Part shown: positions 1 through 6,714 of the stretch, piece by piece
Numbering within the stretch: position 1 is the stretch's first letter
Layout: each line of letters opens with the position of its first letter
Source: Flavobacteriales bacterium
GTDB taxonomy: Bacteria > Bacteroidota > Bacteroidia > Flavobacteriales_D > Crocinitomicaceae
Assembly (NCBI GenBank): GCA_947458985.1
Contig: CANHBA010000106.1
Span: 1 to 7,348, forward strand
Direction of reading: 5' to 3'
Length of the DNA: 7,348 nt
Notes under the pieces: generated by a model
Databases searched by the model: none
Seen by the model: only the letters and a program-made list of their open reading frames with translations
Told to the model about the DNA's origin: nothing
Translations under genes and position numbers: made by a program

Positions 1-2342
1 AAAAGGCTGCCGTTCACATTCCATAGATGATTCAAATTGCCAATAGTTACGTTGTAAATAGTTACCGTTGGGTCGTCGATTTCTACCTGATCTGGATTGA
101 TGTAAAAGTTGGGTTCAGGAATAGGGTCAATTTGGACGGTAGCTTGCACAGGTAAAGACTCACAGCCATTGACATCTGTCCCGGTAACCAAATAAGAAGT
201 TGTTTGTGTCGGACAAACGCTAATGCTGCCATTTGCATTTTGAGGTACATCCCACGCATAACTGAGTGCGCCGTTTGGAATGATATCTACACAAGTACCC
301 GCACACACAAAAGTATCTGCAACAGTTACCACTGGCAAGGCCCATTCTGAAAGCGTCAAAACAACCATAGAGTCGCAGCCGTTTTGATTGTTCAAATGAA
401 CGGTGTAAACACCAGGATTACTAAGGTTTAAACCATTAAATGCAAGTGTGGAATCTGCACAAATAGTGAGGTTGATATAACTTGTATCGGCCTCCATTGT
501 GACATTTAAATACACCAAAGAATCGCAACCCAAGAGATTACTTAAAGTTGTTTGATAGGTTCCGGCAGAGGTGATATTCTGACCGTAAAATGAATAACTC
601 GAACCTACACACAAACTGAGGTTACTCGAGGTTGTATCAGGCTGAAGTATGCTTACAACAATTTGATCTTGAGCTGCGCAACCTAAATTATCGATGACAT
701 TGAGCACGTATGTACCTGCATTTTGTACATAAATAGTTGGAGTTGTTGCACCCGTTGACCACAAATAGGTACCTGTAGAGCCCGTCGGTTGCAAAAGAGA
801 AGAATCGCCCAAACAATGAAAAACGTCTGGGCCAAGATTTAAGGTAGGCTGCTGTGTGGTCACTACAATAGAATCTCTAGCCAAACCGCAACCGCTGGGC
901 ACATCTAGCCAATAGGTACCTGGCGTATTGATTGTAATACTAGCTGTTGTGGCACCTGTATTCCATGTATAAGAATTGTATGTGGAATCTGGTTGCAAAG
1001 TAAGAGCTGCACCGGCACAAATGAGTGTATCGGGGCCTAAATTTGGCGGAGTTCCTGGCGACGGCGGCGCATAATTATAGACTAAAATACCAGGAGCACC
1101 AGCGGTTGCACCAAAACTAGTGCCTGCACAGGCAGGACCGGTATGTAAAACACTACCCGGATTACCGCCGGTAACAAGAGGAGTTAGATTTGCGGGGAGC
1201 GCTGCTTGTTGAAAAACAATAGACCCGCCACCACCGCCGCCACCAGGGCCATGGCAGGCCGAAGCCCACAGCGTACTGAAAATATTACCCCCATTACCAC
1301 CTTTGACATTGACATTGAGATTAGAGCTTATATTTTGTGTGAGTAAATAGACGCAACCACCTGCCCCACCTCCGCCTGCGCCTTCGGAATCGGTGTTGCC
1401 TATGACATTAGCTCCGGTTGCCACAATTTGCTGGTTATTCCCAATTACGGTGGGTGTAATGATAAAGACAATTCCTCCTCCGTTAGAGCCAGCCGTAGCA
1501 TTCATGCCGTTGTCTTTGTAGCCACCACCCCCACCGCCGCCAAGATAGGCTCGAAATGTACTGTAATCGAGTAAATAACCCCCCATTCCAAAAGCGGTGT
1601 TTACCGGGCAAGAGCCAGAAAACTGATTGCCTCCACGGCCGCCTGCTCCACCATTTGAACCGCCGCCGGCACCTGGATTTCCAGAATTAGCTCCTCCGCC
1701 ACCATTAGCCAGTGGTGCTCTATTTCCGTCTAAATTTAAAGGAGCAACGGCAATACCCTCACCTTTTTTACCTGCGTTTGTTCCTGGGCTTGCAAAATTA
1801 GGGTCGTTACACATGAACCAACCTGTAGTCACGGCGCCACCCACAAATCCTTTACCACTGACATCAATGATATTATTAAAAGTAAGACTCGTGGTAGCTT
1901 CAATGGCAACTACTCCTCCTGTTGTACCATTCCAAGGACTAGAGGTAACCACCGCGTTAATGGTTGCCTGGTTATAAACAGGTACGCGTATAAGCTGCAC
2001 CTTTCCTGCAACGGAAAATGGCTTACAAAGATTGGAGATAAATGTGATGGTGTTGCCTGAAATAGACGCAATATTGGTGAACTCAAAGTTGCCTGCTGAA
2101 CCCATAGCAACTACTTGCCCAAAACTTGCTGTATTGCTCTGATTAATCGTAGCGCCCTTCATTTGTATTAATAGTACGCGGTCGCCTACCGAAAAACCTA
2201 CCGCACTGCTCACCGTTACACTATTGGGGGTCATGTTCGTGACCGCAGTATAGGTATTCACGATACCCCCTATTGACTGCGCATGATGAATGGATACGAC
2301 CACAAAAATGAAAATACAACTACTTATTAATCTTTTTACCAT
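1..2342 (-). CDS. Large secreted glycine-rich modular surface protein, C-terminus cut off by the window edge
   Basis: This minus-strand frame is open from an ATG at 2342 to base 1 (780 full codons, no stop), so the gene is 3'-partial. The product starts with a signal peptide (residues 1 to about 21: Lys/Arg, a hydrophobic stretch, then HHA-QS). A non-repetitive head follows, containing VGDRVLLIQMKGA (about 54-66). Residues about 205-375 are glycine-rich and include two runs of seven Gly (268-274, 367-373). Two Ig-like modules starting near LGPD with Cys442 and Cys510 come next. Then come two Cys modules (C578/C606 and C628/C656, each ending in GCDS), another Ig-like module (about 668-745) and the start of a PKD-like domain at the edge. 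Family knowledge: this architecture is common in Bacteroidetes T9SS cargo, so a C-terminal sorting domain beyond base 1 is inferred, not seen. The gene starts 4 bp after the stop of the upstream gene, so co-transcription is likely. An adhesin or outer-surface structural role is plausible; the precise function is unknown. Confidence 0.85.
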   Translation of the reverse strand, partial: MVKRLISSCIFIFVVVSIHHAQSIGGIVNTYTAVTNMTPNSVTVSSAVGFSVGDRVLLIQMKGATINQSNTASFGQVVAMGSAGNFEFTNIASISGNTITFISNLCKPFSVAGKVQLIRVPVYNQATINAVVTSSPWNGTTGGVVAIEATTSLTFNNIIDVSGKGFVGGAVTTGWFMCNDPNFASPGTNAGKKGEGIAVAPLNLDGNRAPLANGGGGANSGNPGAGGGSNGGAGGRGGNQFSGSCPVNTAFGMGGYLLDYSTFRAYLGGGGGGGYKDNGMNATAGSNGGGIVFIITPTVIGNNQQIVATGANVIGNTDSEGAGGGGAGGCVYLLTQNISSNLNVNVKGGNGGNIFSTLWASACHGPGGGGGGGSIVFQQAALPANLTPLVTGGNPGSVLHTGPACAGTSFGATAGAPGILVYNYAPPSPGTPPNLGPDTLICAGAALTLQPDSTYNSYTWNTGATTASITINTPGTYWLDVPSGCGLARDSIVVTTQQPTLNLGPDVFHCLGDSSLLQPTGSTGTYLWSTGATTPTIYVQNAGTYVLNVIDNLGCAAQDQIVVSILQPDTTSSNLSLCVGSSYSFYGQNITSAGTYQTTLSNLLGCDSLVYLNVTMEADTSYINLTICADSTLAFNGLNLSNPGVYTVHLNNQNGCDSMVVLTLSEWALPVVTVADTFVCAGTCVDIIPNGALSYAWDVPQNANGSISVCPTQTTSYLVTGTDVNGCESLPVQATVQIDPIPEPNFYINPDQVEIDDPTVTIYNVTIGNLNHLWNVNGSL
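351..629 (-). repeat. Two adjacent Cys modules (C...GCDS) in the glycine-rich protein
   Basis: Residues about 572-617 and 622-664 of the partial protein are two copies of a module of roughly 45 residues. Each has a leading Cys (578, 628), a short F-Y/N-G motif, an AGTY or PGVY turn and a closing GCDSL or GCDSM (Cys606, Cys656). The Cys-to-Cys distance is 28 residues in both. The same module occurs twice in the neighbouring protein (C342/C369, C480/C508), there separated by Ig-like halves. A disulfide between the paired cysteines is an inference. Confidence 0.7.
1221..1730 (-). repeat. Glycine-rich low-complexity segment of the surface protein
   Basis: The encoded residues (about 205-374) are rich in Gly, Asn, Ala and Ser. 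There are Gly-Gly-X clusters and two runs of seven glycines at 1521-1541 and 1224-1244. The glycine codons are mixed (GGC, GGT, GGG), so at DNA level this is not a homopolymer or perfect microsatellite. On the plus strand the same DNA reads as proline-rich open frames, which are shadows. Stretches of hydrophobic beta-type sequence such as GIVFIIT and GCVYLLTQ lie between the glycine clusters, so the region is probably folded beta structure with Gly-rich loops and not a simple linker. Confidence 0.75.
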
Positions 2343-2346
2343 AAGC

Positions 2347-5127
2347 CTAGCGCATGAGTAAGACGTGTCCTGTTACCCGCATGATTTCATCTGTATTGAG
2401 TGCCTTGAAATCAATGGAATACGTGTAAGTTCCTTCTGGAGCAGCATAAATATCGATTTTGCCGTCCCAACCACCTTTGGGGTCGTAGGATTCAAAAACA
2501 GGCTGTCCCCAACGGTTGAAGATGGTCATGTGGAAATTTTGAGCATCAAAGCCTGAGGTAAAGACAGGTGTAAAGAGGTTATTGAGTGCGTCGCCGTCTG
2601 GTGTGAAAGTATTGGGTACATAGTAAATGATGCCGCCTTTGATCTGAATTTGAACTTGGCTTTGATCTGTACAACCTTCGGCACTTTCCACATTGAGGGT
2701 AACTGTATAGGTTTGGTCTTCTACAAACGGATAGGTATAAGCGAACTCATTTTGGCTATTTTCAGAAGTGGTTCCGTCGCCAAAATCCCAGATACTTGTG
2801 GCTGCATTTTGGGCATACGACGTAAATGAAACCGTTGGGTTGTCATTGGTGAGAATAAGCGGGCTAGCCTCAAAATTGGCACTTGGTTGCGGGTAAACCG
2901 TTACGGTAGAACTTGCGGTGTCTAGGCAATTGAATGAATTGGCACCCACAACTGTGTAGGTTGTGGTTTGGGAAGGCGTGAGTTGTAAAGTAGAACCACT
3001 CAAAGAAGGATCGGCCCAAGTGTAGTTGGTAGCGCCACTTACTGAAATTTGCGCGCTAAAACCTGGACAAATACCTTGATCTGGCGTTATTTGCAAGAGC
3101 GGAACCGGATGCACCGTAATGTTTAAACTTGTGCTATCTTGGCATCCATTATTTGTTGTCCCGACCACTTGATAGTTTCCTGAAAGCGGCTGAATTATGC
3201 TTTGACTCACCAAGCCTGCTCCGAAAGCCACAGGGCCACTCCAGCTATAGGTAGCTGCACCACTTGCCGTTAGCAACAAGGTGTCGTAGGCACACATTGT
3301 TGTTTGATTTGCACTCAGATTCATAAGCGGCAATGGCGCTACGGTAATGGTAAAATTGTCGGAATAATTACAAAGAAAAGGATCGGTAGCTGTAACTTGA
3401 TAGGATGTTGTTTGGAGGGGGCTAACGGTTAAATTCGGACTAATTACAGGTAAGGTGGTGTTCTGTTGCAACCAACCATAGGTCACATTACTGAAGTTAC
3501 TTTGTGGCACCAGCGCAACTTGCTCACCAAAACAAATAAGGGTGTCGTTGATGCTAAAAACTGGCGTTTGTGAGATGGCAATTTGAATAGTGGTAATGGA
3601 GTCACAGCCTGCAGTTGTCTGCGAAGAATCCATGTAAATTCCAGTCTGGGTGTAGCTAATGCCATTGAACACAAATGGCCCGCCGTTACAAAGTGTGTCT
3701 TGAATTGTGGTCTGATACGCAGGTAAAATGCTAATGTCTATTTGGTCAGTGGCCGTACAACCCATAGGACTGGTGTTGTCAGTAACCGTAAGCGTGTAGG
3801 TCTGAACAATAGGCCAACCTGTATTCACATTGGAAAGTTGCACTGTAGGATTAGCGATATTTGTGGCACTTAAACCGTTTGACGGAGACCAACTATAATT
3901 CAAACCAGGTTGAGAAAAGGCGCCAATGCTACCTGCCTCACCTGAACAAAGCGTTTGATTCTGACCTGCATTTGCATTCGGAGTTGCACCGATAGTTAAA
4001 TTCAAGGAAACAATAGAGTCACAGCCATGGATGGTGTTGAGCGTATCGTTATATAGCCCTGACTGCGTAAGCACTTGCCCATTGAAAACATATTGCCCCG
4101 AACAAGAATTGATATTTGTGCTGAGCGTATATTGGGGCTGAATAGTTACGACAATTTGATCCGTAGTTGGACATAAACCAGGCGTACTAGCCAGAGAGGT
4201 CGTAACGGTATAGGTTTGGGTAATTGGCGCACCGGTTGTATTTGGAAGGGTTACAATCGGATTTGCAACCGATGTTGAAGAAAGCCCTGTTGCAGGTGTC
4301 CAGGAATAGTTGTTCAAAGCATTAGGTGTAGTGCCAATAGTGACTGCTTCATTCGAACAAGTAGTGACATCCACTCCTGCATTTGATTGTGCTTGATCGG
4401 TATAAATGATGACATTTCTAATGGAATGTTGATCGTATTGCCCACCCGTACTAGCCGTAAAACCCATATAGCCTGTATAGTTGATTCCAAAATTAGTCGT
4501 GAGAAGTTGTATGTTATTTACAAAAACAGTAATGACACCGTTGTTATAAGTGATTTTTACCGGTTGGTAATTCGCATTGCGCAAATAATTCAGGGAACCA
4601 AAGGAATTCTGAATTTTAGGCGTGGCGGGCAAGCATTCATTGTAACCTATTCCATTGAAAATTTGAATTTCTGGATTAGTACCTCCCTGGCCGCAATTGT
4701 CGTAGGTATCAATAACCACCTTGAGTCCGTTTGCTGTACCTGGAATACCGATACCGCCACCGTTTACAAAACCAGATGGTGGGACACTCAAAAAACAAAA
4801 TGCCAAACCATCCGCGGCATTACCACCCCAAATGCGGTAATCAAATTCAACGGTCCATTTTTGGCAAATCGTTAAATTGAGCGGGGTATTATAAAAAATC
4901 CCTCCGGATTGGGTGTTAAATGCGTTGGTGAGTATCAGTTCATTTGGAAAATTATCGCCATCACCTGGTGTGTCGCCAATTGTGGCATTTCCATTGAGAT
5001 TCCAGCCAGCCGTATTCATTATAGGTGACCCTGATAGTTGTCCAAAAACGTATGTTTGGGCATGTAATACATTCAGAAAGAACGATAAAACAAGAAAAAT
5101 AGGAAACAAATAAACTCTCATCGGCAT
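2347..5127 (-). CDS. Secreted lectin-headed modular protein with PKD domain and T9SS type B (CHU_C) sorting domain
   Basis: Complete gene of 926 residues. A signal peptide (1 to about 24, ending LHA-Q) precedes an L-type-lectin-like domain (about 25-243) with ADGLAF at 105-110, DTYDN at 140-144 and YMGFTASTGG at 220-229. Two tandem units of about 137 residues follow (249-385 and 386-523). Each has an Ig-like half and a Cys module (C342/C369, C480/C508). Three further Ig/PKD-like modules (Cys532, Cys612, Cys687) lead to a PKD domain with WDFGDGT at 780-786. The C-terminal domain (about 833-926) has VPNTFTPDGD at 837-846, then FNRWGQPVF, GGWDG and a terminal LLMR. This matches the CHU_C or gliding-motility-associated domain, known to direct proteins through T9SS to the cell surface or medium. 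The likely role is glycan binding or adhesion; the ligand is unknown. Start choice: ATG at 5127 or 5121 both give a good signal peptide, and the in-frame TTG at 5130 is unlikely. It is the first gene of a two-gene unit with the gene starting at 2342. Confidence 0.92.
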   Translation of the reverse strand: MPMRVYLFPIFLVLSFFLNVLHAQTYVFGQLSGSPIMNTAGWNLNGNATIGDTPGDGDNFPNELILTNAFNTQSGGIFYNTPLNLTICQKWTVEFDYRIWGGNAADGLAFCFLSVPPSGFVNGGGIGIPGTANGLKVVIDTYDNCGQGGTNPEIQIFNGIGYNECLPATPKIQNSFGSLNYLRNANYQPVKITYNNGVITVFVNNIQLLTTNFGINYTGYMGFTASTGGQYDQHSIRNVIIYTDQAQSNAGVDVTTCSNEAVTIGTTPNALNNYSWTPATGLSSTSVANPIVTLPNTTGAPITQTYTVTTSLASTPGLCPTTDQIVVTIQPQYTLSTNINSCSGQYVFNGQVLTQSGLYNDTLNTIHGCDSIVSLNLTIGATPNANAGQNQTLCSGEAGSIGAFSQPGLNYSWSPSNGLSATNIANPTVQLSNVNTGWPIVQTYTLTVTDNTSPMGCTATDQIDISILPAYQTTIQDTLCNGGPFVFNGISYTQTGIYMDSSQTTAGCDSITTIQIAISQTPVFSINDTLICFGEQVALVPQSNFSNVTYGWLQQNTTLPVISPNLTVSPLQTTSYQVTATDPFLCNYSDNFTITVAPLPLMNLSANQTTMCAYDTLLLTASGAATYSWSGPVAFGAGLVSQSIIQPLSGNYQVVGTTNNGCQDSTSLNITVHPVPLLQITPDQGICPGFSAQISVSGATNYTWADPSLSGSTLQLTPSQTTTYTVVGANSFNCLDTASSTVTVYPQPSANFEASPLILTNDNPTVSFTSYAQNAATSIWDFGDGTTSENSQNEFAYTYPFVEDQTYTVTLNVESAEGCTDQSQVQIQIKGGIIYYVPNTFTPDGDALNNLFTPVFTSGFDAQNFHMTIFNRWGQPVFESYDPKGGWDGKIDIYAAPEGTYTYSIDFKALNTDEIMRVTGHVLLMR
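3559..4383 (-). repeat. Two tandem ~137-residue protein repeat units inside the lectin-headed protein
   Basis: Residues 249-385 and 386-523 of the encoded protein align as a duplicated two-part unit. The first half shares NAG at its start, then NYSW-P--GLS-T--ANP-V-L, QTYT and a later C--TDQI---I-P-Y. The second half shares C-G--VFNG (one residue longer in unit 1), a T-SG/TG-Y motif and GCDSI. Equivalent cysteines are 137 (C257 to C394) and 138 (C342 to C480) residues apart. The copies have diverged in sequence, so this is an old duplication and not a recent DNA-level repeat. Confidence 0.75.
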
Positions 5128-5141
5128 CAAAACGTTATAAA

Positions 5142-5149
5142 CAAAGATA
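5142..5149 (-). promoter_or_regulatory. Candidate Bacteroidetes -7 promoter element for the two surface-protein genes
   Basis: Read on the minus strand this is TATCTTTG, an exact match to the TAnnTTTG -7 consensus of Bacteroidetes primary-sigma promoters. It ends 14 bp before the ATG at 5127, so the leader would be very short (under about 10 nt, or about 14 nt if the ATG at 5121 is used). No TTG or TTTG is seen 17-23 bp upstream, so the -33 half is missing or weak. The upstream DNA is very AT-rich. Confidence 0.5.
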
Positions 5150-5173
5150 GGTTGCTAAATTTAAATATTTTAA

Positions 5174-5204
5174 TTGCTTTTTATTTCCACTTAGTGTAAA
5201 TTTG
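5174..5204 (+). promoter_or_regulatory. Candidate Bacteroidetes promoter for zwf-pgl (-33 TTG, -7 TAAATTTG)
   Basis: TTG at 5174-5176 is followed after a 20-bp spacer by TAAATTTG at 5197-5204. This fits the known TTG-N17-23-TAnnTTTG pattern of the phylum. A transcription start would fall near 5210-5212, giving a leader of about 16 nt before the zwf ATG at 5227. No Shine-Dalgarno sequence is visible in that leader, which is usual in this phylum. Confidence 0.6.
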
Positions 5205-5226
5205 ACACATACTAAACTGAATTGGC

Positions 5227-6714
5227 ATGAAAGCCCAAACAAAAAACAACACCCACCAAGAACGATTCCAGCCATTTAATATTGTTGTATTTGGTGGCGA
5301 CGGAGACCTCTCCATCCGCAAAATTCTACCCGCATTGTTCCATCGTGATTTAGACGGGCAAATCAATATTCCCTACAACGTTATTGCTATTACCAGAAAA
5401 GAACCGGATACACAGGCCTTCCATGACCGTCTCATTCCATTTCTTGAAGGAAGTGATCACCATAAGTACAGCAAGGAAGAAATTGAGAAATTCCTGCATA
5501 AATTGGTCTTGATCAAGGTAGAAGACGCAAGCCCTGAAGCTTATGCCGAATTGAAGCACTACCTACACCAACATCCTGAAAGACAAAACATTTACTACTA
5601 CTCTACACCATCTTCTGCTTTTGGACCTATTACCCAAACCCTCAAGACTTGTGGTTTGGTGAACAAAAGCAGCAAAGTGGTACTTGAAAAACCACTTGGT
5701 CATTCCTTGACTTCTTCGAACGCCATTAATGCCGAAATCACCCAAGCGTTCGAAGAGCACCAAATTTACCGCATTGACCACTACTTAGGCAAAGAAACTG
5801 TTCAAAACTTGATGGTCTTGCGCTTTGCCAACAACCTTTTTGAGCGCGCCTGGAATGCAGAAAACATTGAAAGCGTACAAATTACGGTGGCTGAAAGCCT
5901 AGGTGTTGAAAAGCGCGCTTCTTATTATGATCAGTCTGGCGCCCTACTCGACATGGTTCAAAACCACCTTTTGCAACTCTTGTGTTTAGTAGCCATGGAG
6001 CCTCCAGTTGCGTTAGATGCCGATGAAGTGCGCAACGAAAAACTAAAAGTGCTTAAGGCCTTGCGCCCACTCAACAAAAAAACCGTTGAACACGACACCG
6101 TTAAAGGCCAATACACAAGGGGGATTTCAAATGGTGTGCAGGTCAATAGCTACCTTGAGGACATCGAAAAATACGAGTCCAAAACCGAGACTTTTGTTGC
6201 GATCAAAACCTATGTAGACAACTGGCGCTGGAAAGGCGTTCCGTTTATGCTCCGCACCGGAAAGCGCATGATCAAACGCTACTCCGAAATTGTCATCAAC
6301 TTTAGAGAAGTGAAGCACAATATCTTTCCTTCGAAAGAAAAACTCAACAACAACAAACTCATCATTCGCTTGCAACCAGAAGAGCGCATCGAACTGATCC
6401 AAATGACTAAAATACCTGGCCCGGGCGGCTACCGCTACAAGCCAATTGCACTAAAGCTCGACTACAACGATTCTTTTAAAGAACGCTTTCCTGAAGCCTA
6501 CGAGCGTCTTATTGTAGATGTCATTCGCGGTAACCAAACACTTTTCATGCGTCAGGACGAATTGCAAGCTGCCTGGACCTGGATAGAATCCGTAACAAAT
6601 AGTTGGAAAAGCTCCGGAATGCCAAATGTTCTCTACGAAGCAGGTACTTGGGGCCCTGGAGACGACATCCTAGACGAAAACGAATCTTGGATCACCAAAA
6701 CTTGGAGAGAATGA
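5227..6714 (+). CDS. zwf: Glucose-6-phosphate 1-dehydrogenase
   Basis: This cytoplasmic enzyme oxidises glucose 6-phosphate to 6-phospho-glucono-1,5-lactone with NAD(P)+, the entry step of the oxidative pentose phosphate pathway. The 495 residues match the usual family length (about 490). The nucleotide-binding motif FGGDGDLSIRK is at 22-32, and TRK at 56-58 sits where the Arg that binds the NADP+ 2'-phosphate is expected. EKPLG is at 154-158. The active-site signature RIDHYLGKE is at 182-190, and QNHLLQ carries the probable catalytic base His247. These residues line up with a constant offset of 7 with Asp177, His178, Lys182 and His240 of the Leuconostoc enzyme, as I recall that numbering. 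Conserved stretches DNWRWKGVPF, LRTGKR and AGTWGP confirm the family to the C-terminus. The ATG at 5227 follows a good candidate promoter. The stop overlaps the pgl start (ATGA), suggesting translational coupling. The N-terminus looks more proteobacterial than expected (see findings). Confidence 0.98.
   Translation: MKAQTKNNTHQERFQPFNIVVFGGDGDLSIRKILPALFHRDLDGQINIPYNVIAITRKEPDTQAFHDRLIPFLEGSDHHKYSKEEIEKFLHKLVLIKVEDASPEAYAELKHYLHQHPERQNIYYYSTPSSAFGPITQTLKTCGLVNKSSKVVLEKPLGHSLTSSNAINAEITQAFEEHQIYRIDHYLGKETVQNLMVLRFANNLFERAWNAENIESVQITVAESLGVEKRASYYDQSGALLDMVQNHLLQLLCLVAMEPPVALDADEVRNEKLKVLKALRPLNKKTVEHDTVKGQYTRGISNGVQVNSYLEDIEKYESKTETFVAIKTYVDNWRWKGVPFMLRTGKRMIKRYSEIVINFREVKHNIFPSKEKLNNNKLIIRLQPEERIELIQMTKIPGPGGYRYKPIALKLDYNDSFKERFPEAYERLIVDVIRGNQTLFMRQDELQAAWTWIESVTNSWKSSGMPNVLYEAGTWGPGDDILDENESWITKTWRE

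Larger units (their letters stand above)
5128..5226. promoter_or_regulatory. Divergent intergenic region between the surface-protein operon and zwf-pgl
   Basis: These 99 bp separate the two divergent transcription units and are the only non-coding stretch in the window. The DNA is strongly AT-rich, especially at 5156-5190. It holds one -7-like element for each direction, about 50 bp apart. No convincing inverted repeat for a dedicated operator was found; the short AAATATTT palindrome at 5163-5170 could arise by chance in such AT-rich sequence. Confidence 0.7.

Noticed and set aside
1521..1541. Poly-Gly-coding tract as a phase-variation repeat
   Set aside because: The codons are mixed, with no long homopolymer or perfect short repeat, so slipped-strand switching is unlikely.
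1627..1977. A proline-rich 116-codon plus-strand frame
   Set aside because: Proline richness is the direct reverse-complement reading of the glycine codons of the minus-strand surface protein. It has no independent support.
2316..2342. Possible lipobox (ISSC at residues 6-9) in the glycine-rich protein
   Set aside because: The Cys comes before the hydrophobic core of the signal peptide, not after it. The A-Q cleavage site near residue 21 fits signal peptidase I better.
2343..2346. A terminator or separate promoter between the two surface-protein genes
   Set aside because: The gap is only 4 bp and the upstream coding end shows no hairpin followed by a T run. Read-through and co-transcription are more likely.
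4387..4875. A 162-codon plus-strand open frame
   Set aside because: It lies wholly antisense to the lectin domain, whose frame has clear family motifs. Its translation shows no recognisable domain and no promoter or leader signals, so it is a shadow.
5128..5130. TTG as the start of the lectin-headed gene
   Set aside because: ATG codons follow directly at 5127 and 5121 and give equally good or better signal peptides. The extra residue adds nothing.
5156..5177. AT-rich imperfect inverted repeat in the intergenic region as an operator or terminator
   Set aside because: Only AAATATTT is a true palindrome. The longer arms mismatch, there is no GC stem, and such short AT palindromes are expected by chance.
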